Of a stretch of 40,066 bases of DNA, positions 1-8,019 are shown piece after piece. The DNA is from a virus. The position numbers and the translations under genes are program-made. The notes below the pieces were generated by a model. The model worked only from the letters and a program-made list of their open reading frames with translations. It searched no databases and was not told the origin of the DNA. The stretch covers positions 1 through 40,066 of the IMG/VR virus record IMGVR_UViG_3300024975_000027; one strand, 5' to 3'. The stretch's first letter is position 1. Each line of letters starts with the position of its first letter.

Positions 1-2
1 CA

Positions 3-50
3 CCTGCTCGCCAAGGCGAGCGCCAGTCCGCTGAGTATGCTGAGAAGTAG
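3..50 (+). other. Possible 3' end of a flanking ORF
   Basis: One plus-strand frame is open from the window edge to a TAG at 48-50 and runs straight into the hairpin at 51-75. In a lambda-type prophage the DNA beyond Rz1 is the att site and then the host, so this may be the last 15 codons of a host gene. The fragment is far too short to identify, and a second frame stays open to the TGA at 61-63. Confidence 0.25.
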
Positions 51-75
51 AAAGGCCCGCTGAACGCGGGCCTTT
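51..75. terminator. Bidirectional intrinsic terminator
   Basis: The stem GGCCCGC/GCGGGCC has a TGAA-type loop and is flanked by AAA on one side and TTTT on the other, so it can end transcription from either side. On the minus strand it would close the late operon after Rz1. On the plus strand it would follow the ORF ending at 50. The rest of 76-195 shows no gene. Confidence 0.7.
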
Positions 76-195
76 TGTGCTTGCCATGCCCGTCACCGGG
101 CCTGCGTCACATGTTGTCGATCATCATACTAAAACAGGCCGCTAGACCAATGAATATGCGGGCTTTGTATTCCGCTCCGCACCAGATGGCCCCAG

Positions 196-510
196 TCATG
201 GCCCCGTTTTCGCCTTCAACTGAAAATCTGGCGTAGTCGGCCAGGCCTCGACCAGCCCCGCATGCCTGCGCCGGCAGTCGGCCGCGGCCAGTTCGCGGGC
301 CTTAAGCACTGCCTCCCACGCCTGAAGCGTGGCGTCGGCCTCGGGGTAGGCTGGCCCGGTGGCGCAGGCTTGCGCCAGATCAGGGGGAGGGGGGAGGCGG
401 GGCGAGATCGTCGGCGACGGCGTTGAGCAGGCGGCCAAGGCCGCCAGGCAGGACGATGTCGCCAGCGCGAGCGCCAGGCGTGCAAACGGGTGCTGGTTGA
501 TCGAGGACAC
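196..510 (-). CDS. Rz1: Rz1-like outer-membrane spanin lipoprotein
   Basis: This gene encodes 104 aa, read in another frame and starting inside the upstream Rz gene, the classic spanin arrangement. The chosen start is GTG at 510, preceded by GGAGA at a spacing of 6-7 nt. A longer in-frame start at 621 would bury the signal peptide. The product has a hydrophobic signal segment and the lipobox LAAC near residue 28, then a proline-rich mature start (RLPPPPD). The family role is an outer-membrane o-spanin that pairs with the inner-membrane Rz to fuse the membranes at lysis. It runs 184 nt beyond the end of Rz, so its mature C-terminus is longer than in lambda. It is the last gene of the late operon. 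Confidence 0.85.
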   Translation of the reverse strand: MSSINQHPFARLALALATSSCLAALAACSTPSPTISPRLPPPPDLAQACATGPAYPEADATLQAWEAVLKARELAAADCRRRHAGLVEAWPTTPDFQLKAKTGP

Positions 511-745
511 GCTGGGTCTCCGGTTGAAGGGCTTGGGCGCGGCGCTCACGCGCGGCGCGGTCGGCCTGGTAGCCCTTGCTGGCTGTGAATTGCTGCCAGG
601 CCTGGGACTTGAGATCGTCAACGACAGCCTCGGCGCGATCGCGCTCGGCCTTGTCCCACCTGGCCTGCACGTGCTCGGTGCCGAGCCACCATCCGCCGAG
701 GCCGCAGAGCGCGGCCACGGCCGCGGCGATGAGGGCCGAGTTCAC
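380..745 (-). CDS. Rz: Rz-like inner-membrane spanin
   Basis: The protein has 121 aa. The start is a GTG at 745 whose GTGA overlaps the stop of the endolysin gene, implying coupled translation; a more upstream in-frame start at 862 would lie inside the endolysin. Residues 4-22 form one membrane helix (ALIAAAVAALCGLGGWWLG). A charged, probably coiled-coil region follows to about residue 75, as in i-spanins. The C-terminus is proline-rich. Rz1 is nested in a second reading frame and extends past it. Role from family knowledge: inner-membrane half of the spanin complex acting in the last lysis step. Confidence 0.85.
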   Translation of the reverse strand: MNSALIAAAVAALCGLGGWWLGTEHVQARWDKAERDRAEAVVDDLKSQAWQQFTASKGYQADRAARERRAQALQPETQRVLDQPAPVCTPGARAGDIVLPGGLGRLLNAVADDLAPPPPSP

Positions 746-1674
746 GGCCGCAGCGCCAGCTCGTACTTGGGCGCCTTGACGCGCAGCACGTCGGCCACGT
801 GGTGGCGGCTGATGTCGCAGGCGCTGCGGCCGGCGTAAAGGGGTTGACGGCTGGCTGTGCACGTCCCCTCAACGTGTGCCCACCACTGGCCGGGGTCGCA
901 CCCGGCCGTGAGCTGGCAGGCCCGACGGTCTTGGCTTACCCGGCCCCGGCCGGCGTTGTATGCGAGGTCAGTGAAGGCCAGGCGAGCCGAAGGGCTCGCG
1001 ATCATGGGCAGCGCCTGCCAGTCGTCGCGGCTCTTGAGCACCAGGGCGCGCAGCTGCAGCTCGGGCCGGTGGTAAATCGAGGCCCAATCCAGCGCGGCCA
1101 GCGCGGGGTGGCGGTCGCGCAGCTCGGCCAGCGCGTCGAAGCGGGTGCGCCCGTCAGGCAGCCAGGCTCGGGTGAGCTGGCCGAGGCCGGCGCCCTCCTC
1201 TCTCGCGGTCTTGAGTCGAGCCGTGGGCAGCCAGCAGCGCTTAGCCTGCGGGCAGGGACCAGTCTCATGCTCGATCAACCCTCCGAAATAGGCCGGCATG
1301 GGGTGGCCGGGCCAGTTGGCGCGGATCTCGCCGGCCAGCGTGGGCAAGTACTGCGCAGCCTGCGGTGGCGCCTGTGCATGCGCGGCCCTGCCGAAGAGGC
1401 CCAGCAGACCCACCAACACCATGGCCAGCGCCACCAGCGCCAGGCCGGCGCCGATGGGGTGCTCGCCGGCCTTGCGGAAGAGGCGGCGCATATCGGCCTC
1501 GGGGTAGTCGTGCAGGGCCTTGCGGCTCCAGTGGGCGAACGCCACGGCCACCAGCGGCGTGACGCAGCCCAGCAGCAGCATGGCGGTGCTGACGCCCTGG
1601 TCGGGGTCGGTGAGGTAGAGCGCGGCCACCACGAGGGCCCCGCCGCCGAAGATGAACAGATGCCGGAATCGCAT
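742..1674 (-). CDS. Holin-like membrane domain fused to lytic transglycosylase-type endolysin
   Basis: The protein has 310 aa. The N-terminus has three hydrophobic segments (about residues 7-22, 29-47 and 74-97) ending in AHA/QA, which resembles a signal-peptidase site at 98-101. The rest matches phage lysozyme-like/transglycosylase endolysins: a probable catalytic Glu in EHET (residues 135-138), a Cys pair (GPC and RCW), then an LKTARE-x-GAGLGQLT motif and a C-terminal helical part. It therefore looks like a small holin-like protein fused to a muralytic enzyme. It would be held in the inner membrane and could be released by cleavage. It lies between a small membrane protein and the spanins, and its stop overlaps the Rz start. 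The enzymatic class is inferred from family motifs. Confidence 0.75.
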   Translation of the reverse strand: MRFRHLFIFGGGALVVAALYLTDPDQGVSTAMLLLGCVTPLVAVAFAHWSRKALHDYPEADMRRLFRKAGEHPIGAGLALVALAMVLVGLLGLFGRAAHAQAPPQAAQYLPTLAGEIRANWPGHPMPAYFGGLIEHETGPCPQAKRCWLPTARLKTAREEGAGLGQLTRAWLPDGRTRFDALAELRDRHPALAALDWASIYHRPELQLRALVLKSRDDWQALPMIASPSARLAFTDLAYNAGRGRVSQDRRACQLTAGCDPGQWWAHVEGTCTASRQPLYAGRSACDISRHHVADVLRVKAPKYELALRP

Positions 1675-1683
1675 ATCGACCTC

Positions 1684-1920
1684 CTACTTGATCAGTTTTG
1701 AAAGCAGCTCGAACTTGATGCCGCCCAGCAGCAGCAGGGCCAGCAACACATACAGCCCAAGCCGCCGCAGGCCCTTGCCGAGCGATCGGTCGATGTAGCC
1801 GCCCCACGCCGAGGCGATGCGCTCGACAGTCTTTTCATCGCTCAGCCGCTCGATGAGCTTGGCTGTCATGTGGTCGGCAACGGCCTCGGCGTCGGCGTCG
1901 GTCAGGGTGCGGTCTGGCAT
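1684..1920 (-). CDS. Small one-helix membrane protein, holin candidate
   Basis: The protein has 78 aa: an acidic N-terminal helical part, then a single strongly hydrophobic stretch (LGLYVLLALLLLGGI, about residues 53-69) and a short basic tail. It overlaps the upstream gene by 19 nt and sits directly before the endolysin, so a lysis role such as holin or holin accessory is plausible. I do not recognise the family. The membrane segment near the C-terminus would suit a protein with most of its mass in the cytoplasm. Confidence 0.6.
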   Translation of the reverse strand: MPDRTLTDADAEAVADHMTAKLIERLSDEKTVERIASAWGGYIDRSLGKGLRRLGLYVLLALLLLGGIKFELLSKLIK

Positions 1921-2204
1921 GGTGGCTCCGTAGCTTGGGTGTCAGGTGTTGCCGCCGCCCTCGCCGCGCTGGCGATGCGGCCGAGCAGCTCGTCGGCGGC
2001 CTGGCGCTCGGCGGCGTTCATGTCGCGCCAGCGCTGGGCGCTCTCGCGCAGCTGGGCCACGCGAACGGCGGGCGCATAGTCGATCTCAGCCAGGTGCAGC
2101 CGGCCCAGCACCGGCGCTGCGTGCAGATCGACGGTGACGCCGTCGTGCCGGGCCACGCCGTGGCCGCCGTCCCACCAGAGGCGGGTGATGATGTCGGTTT
2201 GCAT
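1902..2204 (-). CDS. Unknown protein between tail and lysis genes
   Basis: The protein has 100 aa and starts at ATG 2204, two bases after the stop of the upstream tail gene. The N-terminus (IITRLWWDGGHGVARHDG) looks beta-rich, and residues about 45-85 are helical and charged. There is no signal peptide or membrane helix. A longer in-frame extension to 2630 exists but would overlap the upstream gene completely. I do not recognise a function; position suggests a minor tail-tip or tail-fibre accessory protein. Confidence 0.6.
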   Translation of the reverse strand: MQTDIITRLWWDGGHGVARHDGVTVDLHAAPVLGRLHLAEIDYAPAVRVAQLRESAQRWRDMNAAERQAADELLGRIASAARAAATPDTQATEPPCQTAP

Positions 2205-2206
2205 TC

Positions 2207-2716
2207 TCAGGTCCCCAGCAGACTTTCCAGCTCTTCGACGGTCTCTGCGTCTTCGATCGCTGCGCGCAGATCCCGCAGCTCGACCTTGTCGCCCTCCAGC
2301 GCGGTGAGCTGGGTGATGTCGCCGGCGTCGGGTTCCTCGCTGGCCAGCAGCGCCAGCACGATGGCGCTGGTGGGCCGCACCTGGGCGCGCTCGACACCCT
2401 CGATCTGCACCTGCACCGCAATGGTGGCGTCGCGCTTGAGCGCGGCCAGCGTGGGCGTGCTGACCCAGCGCAAGGTCTCGGTGTCCCAGGCCCAGGTGGC
2501 ATCGTCGGTGGCATCGGGCGCGGGGGGGATGTAGTCGATGACGTCGAGCGTCTCGACATCGACGGCGCGCGAGAGCCCATCGGGCAGCGCCGCGGGGTCG
2601 CCCTCGATGACAAGCTCGCCGGCGCGGCACTGCAGGGGCAGGTCATCAGGCTCGCAGGTGCCCACGCGGGCGATGACGCCTGACGTGGCGTCATAGACGA
2701 TGTAGCCGATCATCAT
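2207..2716 (-). CDS. Tail-tip/tail-fibre accessory protein
   Basis: The protein has 169 aa. The start is taken as ATG 2716, where ATGATGA overlaps the stop of the host-specificity gene; the ATG at 2713 is an alternative. The N-terminal half is beta-rich (GYIVYDATSGVIARVG), the middle carries a P-P-x-P plus WAWD/RWV stretch common in tail-fibre-adjacent proteins, and the C-terminus is acidic and helical (EELESLLGT). It follows the central tail-tip gene, so a role in the fibre or its assembly is likely, but it is not a clear member of a named family to me. Confidence 0.6.
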   Translation of the reverse strand: MMIGYIVYDATSGVIARVGTCEPDDLPLQCRAGELVIEGDPAALPDGLSRAVDVETLDVIDYIPPAPDATDDATWAWDTETLRWVSTPTLAALKRDATIAVQVQIEGVERAQVRPTSAIVLALLASEEPDAGDITQLTALEGDKVELRDLRAAIEDAETVEELESLLGT

Positions 2717-5700
2717 CGCTTGATCCTCTTGATGCCCCATTGACCAGAGGTCTCGAAGCCGTTGTTGCGATTGGCCAGCAGCCCCTGGTCCGTTAGCCCC
2801 TTGACGGTGTAGAAGCAGGTGAGCGCCCAGGCGCCCGCACCTGGTGTGGCCTGCGCCGCGATCGGGATCGGGATGGGCGTTTCGAGGTTCGGCCCCTTGG
2901 CGGGGCTGGCCAGCTTCACCCGCTTGCCAATCTCAATGGGCGTCTCGGCGCCCCTTTGAATTTGCAGCCAGACCTCGGTCTGGAAGTTGTCCACGCGGCG
3001 GATGGTGTCCACCTGGCTGAGCACCGCCTGGTTGTGCAGGCCCAGGACGTTGATGTCCAGCAGATCGCCCGCATCCAGGCTGATGGTGGGGCCGACGAAG
3101 AAGCCGACCGAGACCGAGTCGCCCGTGCCAGAGCCGCCGCTGGTGCTGGACGAGTTGAGCGTGACCCCGTTGCTGCTGACCGCCTGGGCCTGCAGGTCAA
3201 CTGTGGTGATGGAGCCTGGGCCTACGTAGGGAATCCAGGCGCCGCCCTGGCGAATGTACGAGCGGCCGGTGCTGGGCACGGTCCAGGTGGAGCCGTCAGG
3301 CACGGCGCCGGGGTCGCCCTCTTGGCGGTAGTTGTGGATGACGGCACCGGTGACACTGCCGCTAAAAGAGACGCTGTTGAACCTGGCCCCTGCCCCGTTT
3401 ACGCTGGCGGCCAGATAGAACGTCTGCCCCGTGCCGACCGACACCGATCGCACCTCGGTGCCGTTCTTGAACCACTTCACATTGGTGCCGTCATAGAGGA
3501 CCGCGAAGGTGTCGTCTGTGGTGTGCGTCGTCGAATAGCCCCCAGATGGTGGGCTGGCCAGCGCCGTACCGCTCTCGAAAAAGCTCCAGCCATAGCCCGG
3601 AGATCCGGTCGAGCCGATACTGAGCCCGCAAGACATGAAGTCTTTTGTGACCCCGACCTTGAAGCTGGCCTGAGCGCCGCCGATGTAACTCTCAACGCTG
3701 TGCCCTGCCGCTGTGGCGTCGATAGGGCTTCCATTGCGAATGCTTGTGCCTGAATCGGACACAGCGGTGCCCGTGAGCACCCAGGTAAAGGTGGCACTAC
3801 CCGACCCCGCCCCATCCACCCCGTCGCGCACCTTGGTGATCGTCACGTAGCTGACGGCGCCGTCCCAGGTGCACTTGATGGTGACCACATCGGTGGCCAT
3901 GGCGCTTTCGCTGAGCGTGCGGGCGGTGCCGGTGCCGCTCAGCGTGGCGGAGCCCTCCTCGATCGTGAAGGCCGGCGCGCCGGTGAGGTTATAGCCAAAG
4001 GCCAGGATGTTCAGCGAGGCCGGCGTCGATGCGCCATCAGGCGCGATCTTGAACAACGTGCTGGTGGCCACCAGCTGCACGATCTTGCTATTCACCGGGG
4101 CGCCGGCCACGGTGAGGCTGGCGGTGGCGGCCGAGTAGTTGCCCGACTGGTCTATATGCCGCACCCGGGCGGTGTAGTCATCGGCCACGAGGATCTCTTG
4201 CACCCAGGTAGTGGCGCGGCCCTTGAACGCGAGCGTGGCGGTGTCCCAGTCGCTGCCGCCGAGGCGCACCTCGGTCTCGCCATAGTCGAGATCGGTGCAG
4301 GCGTCCCACGTCCAGGTGATGCGCCCCATGTTGAGCGTACCGGCCAGGCCCGTCACGTCGCTAGCGGGCGCCGACTTACCGAGCACCAGGTGCGCCACCT
4401 GGGTGGCCCACTTGCCGGCCACCAGGCTGTTGCTGGCGCGGGCGGTGAAGACATAGACGGTGCCGTCTTGCACGCCCGTCAGATACAGCTGAGAGTCTTC
4501 GCCGGGCGTGGTGACGGTCTGCCAGGTGCTGGGGTCTTCGCCCGCGCGGCCATAGCGCACCTCGATGTGGCCGCCGCGGCGCACGGCCTCTTGCACCACG
4601 GGCGTCCACTTGATGAGCAGGCGCGAGAGGATGGTGCCGTCGCGCAGCAGCAGCAGGTGCTCGGTGCCGCTCTCGGGGGTGAGCAGCTCGATGTCGGGCA
4701 CATCAAAGAGGCTGGGCAGCGTGGTGTTGGGCGCGGGGTCGCGGCCGGTCAGCTCGGCGACCTCGAAGATCTCGGCGGCCGTTTCGGCCATGCCGAGCTG
4801 CACGCCCTGCGTGGGGTGCCAGCGCCAGCCGGTGACCTCGAACAGCTTGCCGTCCATGCCATAGCGGGGCATGGTGAAGGCGCCCACGTCGAACAGCTCG
4901 CATCGCCAGGCGTTGAGGTTGCAGCTGGCATCCATGCGCAGGCTGGCCTGGCCCGAGCGCACGGCAATGCGGCCCAGCTGCTGCGCGTGGGCGATGTGGT
5001 TGACGCCCTGATACTCCAGCTCGATGGGGTATTCGCCCTCGGCGGCGACGAGGGTGTCATCGGTCACCGCCGGGAAGGGCAAGACCTGCCACCGCTCATC
5101 AGGATCGACACACACGCCGCTGACGCTGTTGACCTTGTTCTCGCGGGCCACACCATTGGACAGACGTACGAGCGGGGTGTCTGGCAGGTTGCCCTGGTCA
5201 TCGAGCGGCAGGCCGATCCAGCTCTGATCCATCGCGAATACCGGGGCTGCGCTGTACCCGGGCCGCATGCGCCAGGTGCCGCCAGCCCAGCCCCAGCGGC
5301 CGGCCATGGCCTCGAAGATCTCATCCATCGCGGCGCGCGGGTCGCCGGCGGTGTCGATGGTGATGCCGCAGCGGTAGCGCGGCAGGGTGACGGTGACGAG
5401 GCTATCGTCGCCCTTGCGCAACGGGAAGTCGGTGGCTACCTCGCAAACCGTTGCGGCTGCATTGACGTCAGAGGTGCGGATCTCATAGGCCGGCACGGCC
5501 CAGCCGAGCGGGTGGCGGGCGTAGTGGTAGGCCAGCAGGGCCGGGTCTTCGCTGAAGGCGGTGGTGCTGGTGCGGGGGTCGAGCACGCGGGCGCCGCGCA
5601 TAAGGGCGGTAATGTTGGGGATGCCCTGCGGGAACACATCGGGGTCATAGAGCAGATCGACCACGGCCACGGCGATGCCGTCGAAGCGATCGGTGAGCGC

Positions 5701-6414
5701 AATCTCGTCGGGGTGCTCGTAGTGCAGCGTGGCGCCAACGTTCTGGCCGTCCATGCCGCTCCAGGTGCGGATGCGCACATGGCTGGTGCCGGTGTAGACC
5801 TGCCAATTGATGGACACGGGGCCGTAGGCCGGGTCGCCCGTGACGTTCACCACATTGCCGGGCAGCACGACAAACTCGGGTGTGCTGCCCTCCCCGCCCT
5901 GCTGGTAGGCCACGCTGACGGAGCCGGGCACCACGGCGCCGGGGATGCCATAGCTGCCGAGGCCGGAGCCATCGAGCGTCAGTGGCTCCTGCTCGCTGCG
6001 CACGCCGCCCTTGAGGTAGGGGGCCGTTTGCACATAGCCATCCACATCGAGCGTGACGGGCAGGTCGGCCAGGAAGAAGGTCTCGAAACCATCGACCTCA
6101 TGCCCGGCGAAGCTGATCACCAGGGTGAGCGTTTCGCCATGCTCGCCGCTCGTCCAGCGGCGGCGGATTCCCTCGACGGTGCGCACGCGGCCGAGCACCA
6201 GCTGGGCCGAAGCATTGGGGGTGATGTCCACCATCTGCATGCGGTCGCGCAGGCTGGCGTTCCAGGCATCGCGGGCTTTACGTTCGGCCTTGCGCTGCTG
6301 GTAGTTGCTGAGGATCAGCGACGCACCGACCTGGGCAATGAACACCTGGGTGGCGGTGAGTGCCAGGTATGAACCGGCCGCGTTGATGGCCGCCGCGATG
6401 ACTACAGCGGGCAT
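2713..6414 (-). CDS. Host-specificity/tail-tip attachment protein (lambda gpJ-like)
   Basis: The protein has 1233 aa and is the largest in the window. The N-terminus has a hydrophobic alanine-rich stretch (residues 1-35). Residues about 40-560 form the conserved hub region of gpJ-type/GTA-type tail-tip proteins. Residues about 575-760 hold fibronectin type III-like beta repeats (a YVFTARASNS type strand). Residues about 870-1010 resemble a SPRY/concanavalin-like lectin fold (GYGWSFFESGTA, VKWFKNGTEV). The tail beyond 1010 is beta-rich. Role: closes the tail tip, reaches the receptor and sets host range. The lectin-like part is the likely variable receptor-binding element. It follows the peptidase-like, minor tail and Dit-like genes in the usual order. 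Confidence 0.9.
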   Translation of the reverse strand: MPAVVIAAAINAAGSYLALTATQVFIAQVGASLILSNYQQRKAERKARDAWNASLRDRMQMVDITPNASAQLVLGRVRTVEGIRRRWTSGEHGETLTLVISFAGHEVDGFETFFLADLPVTLDVDGYVQTAPYLKGGVRSEQEPLTLDGSGLGSYGIPGAVVPGSVSVAYQQGGEGSTPEFVVLPGNVVNVTGDPAYGPVSINWQVYTGTSHVRIRTWSGMDGQNVGATLHYEHPDEIALTDRFDGIAVAVVDLLYDPDVFPQGIPNITALMRGARVLDPRTSTTAFSEDPALLAYHYARHPLGWAVPAYEIRTSDVNAAATVCEVATDFPLRKGDDSLVTVTLPRYRCGITIDTAGDPRAAMDEIFEAMAGRWGWAGGTWRMRPGYSAAPVFAMDQSWIGLPLDDQGNLPDTPLVRLSNGVARENKVNSVSGVCVDPDERWQVLPFPAVTDDTLVAAEGEYPIELEYQGVNHIAHAQQLGRIAVRSGQASLRMDASCNLNAWRCELFDVGAFTMPRYGMDGKLFEVTGWRWHPTQGVQLGMAETAAEIFEVAELTGRDPAPNTTLPSLFDVPDIELLTPESGTEHLLLLRDGTILSRLLIKWTPVVQEAVRRGGHIEVRYGRAGEDPSTWQTVTTPGEDSQLYLTGVQDGTVYVFTARASNSLVAGKWATQVAHLVLGKSAPASDVTGLAGTLNMGRITWTWDACTDLDYGETEVRLGGSDWDTATLAFKGRATTWVQEILVADDYTARVRHIDQSGNYSAATASLTVAGAPVNSKIVQLVATSTLFKIAPDGASTPASLNILAFGYNLTGAPAFTIEEGSATLSGTGTARTLSESAMATDVVTIKCTWDGAVSYVTITKVRDGVDGAGSGSATFTWVLTGTAVSDSGTSIRNGSPIDATAAGHSVESYIGGAQASFKVGVTKDFMSCGLSIGSTGSPGYGWSFFESGTALASPPSGGYSTTHTTDDTFAVLYDGTNVKWFKNGTEVRSVSVGTGQTFYLAASVNGAGARFNSVSFSGSVTGAVIHNYRQEGDPGAVPDGSTWTVPSTGRSYIRQGGAWIPYVGPGSITTVDLQAQAVSSNGVTLNSSSTSGGSGTGDSVSVGFFVGPTISLDAGDLLDINVLGLHNQAVLSQVDTIRRVDNFQTEVWLQIQRGAETPIEIGKRVKLASPAKGPNLETPIPIPIAAQATPGAGAWALTCFYTVKGLTDQGLLANRNNGFETSGQWGIKRIKR

Positions 6415-6836
6415 GCTGCGCTCCAGGCCCGCGAGGGCGCATTCACGGGCTCAAGCCCATCAGGCCCAGGGGCCAGCCACTGCGCCCCCACGCACACGGC
6501 CAGCATGGGTCGGCCCGCCTGCTCGGTGAGGCCCGCGTCGCCCGGCTGGGCCATGGCGGGCGAGATCTCGGGGCCGAGGCGCTGGGCCACGATGGCCCCG
6601 AGCATGTCGTCGCCCAGGTAGCCGCCGAGCTTGCGCATCAGCAGCCGGGTGGCGCCGGCCTCGGTGCTGTAGCGGCCGCGGAAGTCTGCCGCCGGGTCAT
6701 GCCCGGTGACGGCCTGGGCGGCGTCGGCCACCCACAGGGCGCAGTCGTGCTGGCCCCAGGCAAACGGGCGGCGCAGGCGTGACGAGACCAGGCGCTGCAG
6801 GCGGGCGGCAGCGTCGGGCAAGCGTGTAGTGCTCAT
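6402..6836 (-). CDS. Tail-associated NlpC/P60-like (DUF6950-type) protein
   Basis: The protein has 144 aa. ATG 6836 overlaps the stop of the upstream gene (ATGA), and the far longer upstream frame is a shadow. The motif FAWGQHDCALWVAD (about residues 25-38) has the Cys typical of papain-like NlpC/P60-related tail proteins, which act as peptidoglycan hydrolases or structural relatives at the tail tip. The catalytic His is not obvious, so activity is uncertain. Order in the cluster (Dit-like, DUF2163-like, this gene, gpJ-like) matches gene transfer agent and many siphophage tail tips. Confidence 0.75.
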   Translation of the reverse strand: MSTTRLPDAAARLQRLVSSRLRRPFAWGQHDCALWVADAAQAVTGHDPAADFRGRYSTEAGATRLLMRKLGGYLGDDMLGAIVAQRLGPEISPAMAQPGDAGLTEQAGRPMLAVCVGAQWLAPGPDGLEPVNAPSRAWSAACPL

Positions 6837-7405
6837 TTTTTGAAGAAGCTGGCCTTGGGCCACGCGAGGGGCGCGGCGTCGGTGGCGGGGTCGAAGTCGA
6901 AGCAGGTGTCGCCGGGGTAGCGGCGCTGCTGCTCTTCGTTGCTGTAGCGGCGGGGCTTGGCGCGCACGGCCAGCAGGCCGCGGTGCTCGGCCGTGACGCT
7001 GACGGTGGCGGTGGCGCCATCGGTGAACTCGGGCACGTTGAGGGTGCCGGACCAGGCGAGCACAGCATCGGCCACGGCGCCGGTGTCGGGGTCGATGAGG
7101 GCATCCCACACGCGCACACCGCGGCCCTCGACGGGCTCGCCCAGGGCCAGGCCGATCTGCGTGCCGTCAACGCCTGGCATGGTGAAGCGCAGGCCCTGCA
7201 GCTCGCCCGAGGTGTCCTCTATCGGCTCGACCTGGCCGAGGCCGCTGCGAATCCAATCGAATCCACCCCAGGCCACATTGCGGCCGGCGGTGGTGAAGCG
7301 CACGGTTTCGCTGAGGCTCAGCTCGATGAGCTGCACCCATGGGATCTGCTCGCCCGCGGCGATGCGGGCCAGCAGCGCTTGTGCGGCCAGGTTGAGCACG
7401 CGCAT
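6833..7405 (-). CDS. Minor tail protein (DUF2163-like)
   Basis: The protein has 190 aa and is beta-rich. It carries a short C-terminal Cys motif (RRYPGDTCFDF) like that seen in DUF2163/BR0599-type tail proteins. It lies between a Dit-like gene and the NlpC/P60-like gene, as in gene transfer agent tail clusters. Family role: part of the baseplate hub below the tape measure. Assignment is from motif and gene order, not a database search. Confidence 0.7.
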   Translation of the reverse strand: MRVLNLAAQALLARIAAGEQIPWVQLIELSLSETVRFTTAGRNVAWGGFDWIRSGLGQVEPIEDTSGELQGLRFTMPGVDGTQIGLALGEPVEGRGVRVWDALIDPDTGAVADAVLAWSGTLNVPEFTDGATATVSVTAEHRGLLAVRAKPRRYSNEEQQRRYPGDTCFDFDPATDAAPLAWPKASFFKK

Positions 7406-7407
7406 GG

Positions 7408-8016
7408 TCAGTACACCTCGACGAGGGTGAGATCGAGCGAGGCCTGCCAGGCGGCGCGGCCGTACTGGAAGGCGCTTTGATTGGCCGGGATCTGGAAGTG
7501 CGCCACGGGTTGCAACCAGGTGAGCCCGGCGCCGGCCGTCAGCTGCTGGCGCAGCGGCAGCACCAGGGGCACGGTCAGCACGCCCGCGCCATCGGCCACG
7601 GCGCCGGCATAGCCGGTGAGCAGCAGCAGGCCCCCATCGGCCCCCAGTGGGTCGCCCGCGAGCAGGGTATCGCCCACATCGCCCTGGACCTGCAGCGTGC
7701 GCGCACCGGCCGCGGCCGTGACGGCCACCGTGGGCGTGCCGCGCAGGGTGCCGTTGGGGTTGGGCCGCTCCAGGTGGTGCACGCTGAGCCAGTGGCCGGC
7801 GCTGATGACCTCCATAAAGAAGGCCTCGCGCCTGGCGCCCTCCAGCGGGCTGCAGGGCGCCAGGGTGACGGTGGCGCGCAGCCGGTCAGCCAGGTGGCTG
7901 ATGCTTTGCGTCTGGCCGCTGAAGAAGCTGCCGTAGCCGCTCTTGGGCGTGCTGGCGCCCCAGGTGAACGCCTTGGGGCCAAAGCAGCGCTCCGAGGGCC
8001 ATGCGAGGATGGACAT
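7408..8016 (-). CDS. Distal tail protein (Dit-like)
   Basis: The protein has 202 aa, beta-rich, with an aromatic N-terminus (PSERCFGPKAFTWGASTP) and a region about residues 95-165 of alternating small residues (GTPTVAVTAAAGARTLQVQG). It is directly downstream of the tape-measure gene with a 3-nt gap, the usual site of the distal tail protein that joins tube and tip. The gap to the next gene is 2 nt. Function is inferred mainly from position and size. Confidence 0.65.
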   Translation of the reverse strand: MSILAWPSERCFGPKAFTWGASTPKSGYGSFFSGQTQSISHLADRLRATVTLAPCSPLEGARREAFFMEVISAGHWLSVHHLERPNPNGTLRGTPTVAVTAAAGARTLQVQGDVGDTLLAGDPLGADGGLLLLTGYAGAVADGAGVLTVPLVLPLRQQLTAGAGLTWLQPVAHFQIPANQSAFQYGRAAWQASLDLTLVEVY

Positions 8017-8019
8017 GGG

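Noticed and set aside
171-184. TCCGCTCCGCACCA looks like a tRNA 3' end
   Set aside because: No TTCRA loop or T-stem precedes it.
4156-6372. Long plus-strand open frame opposite the tail-tip gene; likewise 12718-14889, 18805-20952 and 24250-26280 on plus, and 31769-34423 on minus
   Set aside because: These are shadows of GC-rich genes: low-complexity His/Ala/Gly/Arg composition, no RBS, no domains, and fully antisense to well-supported proteins.
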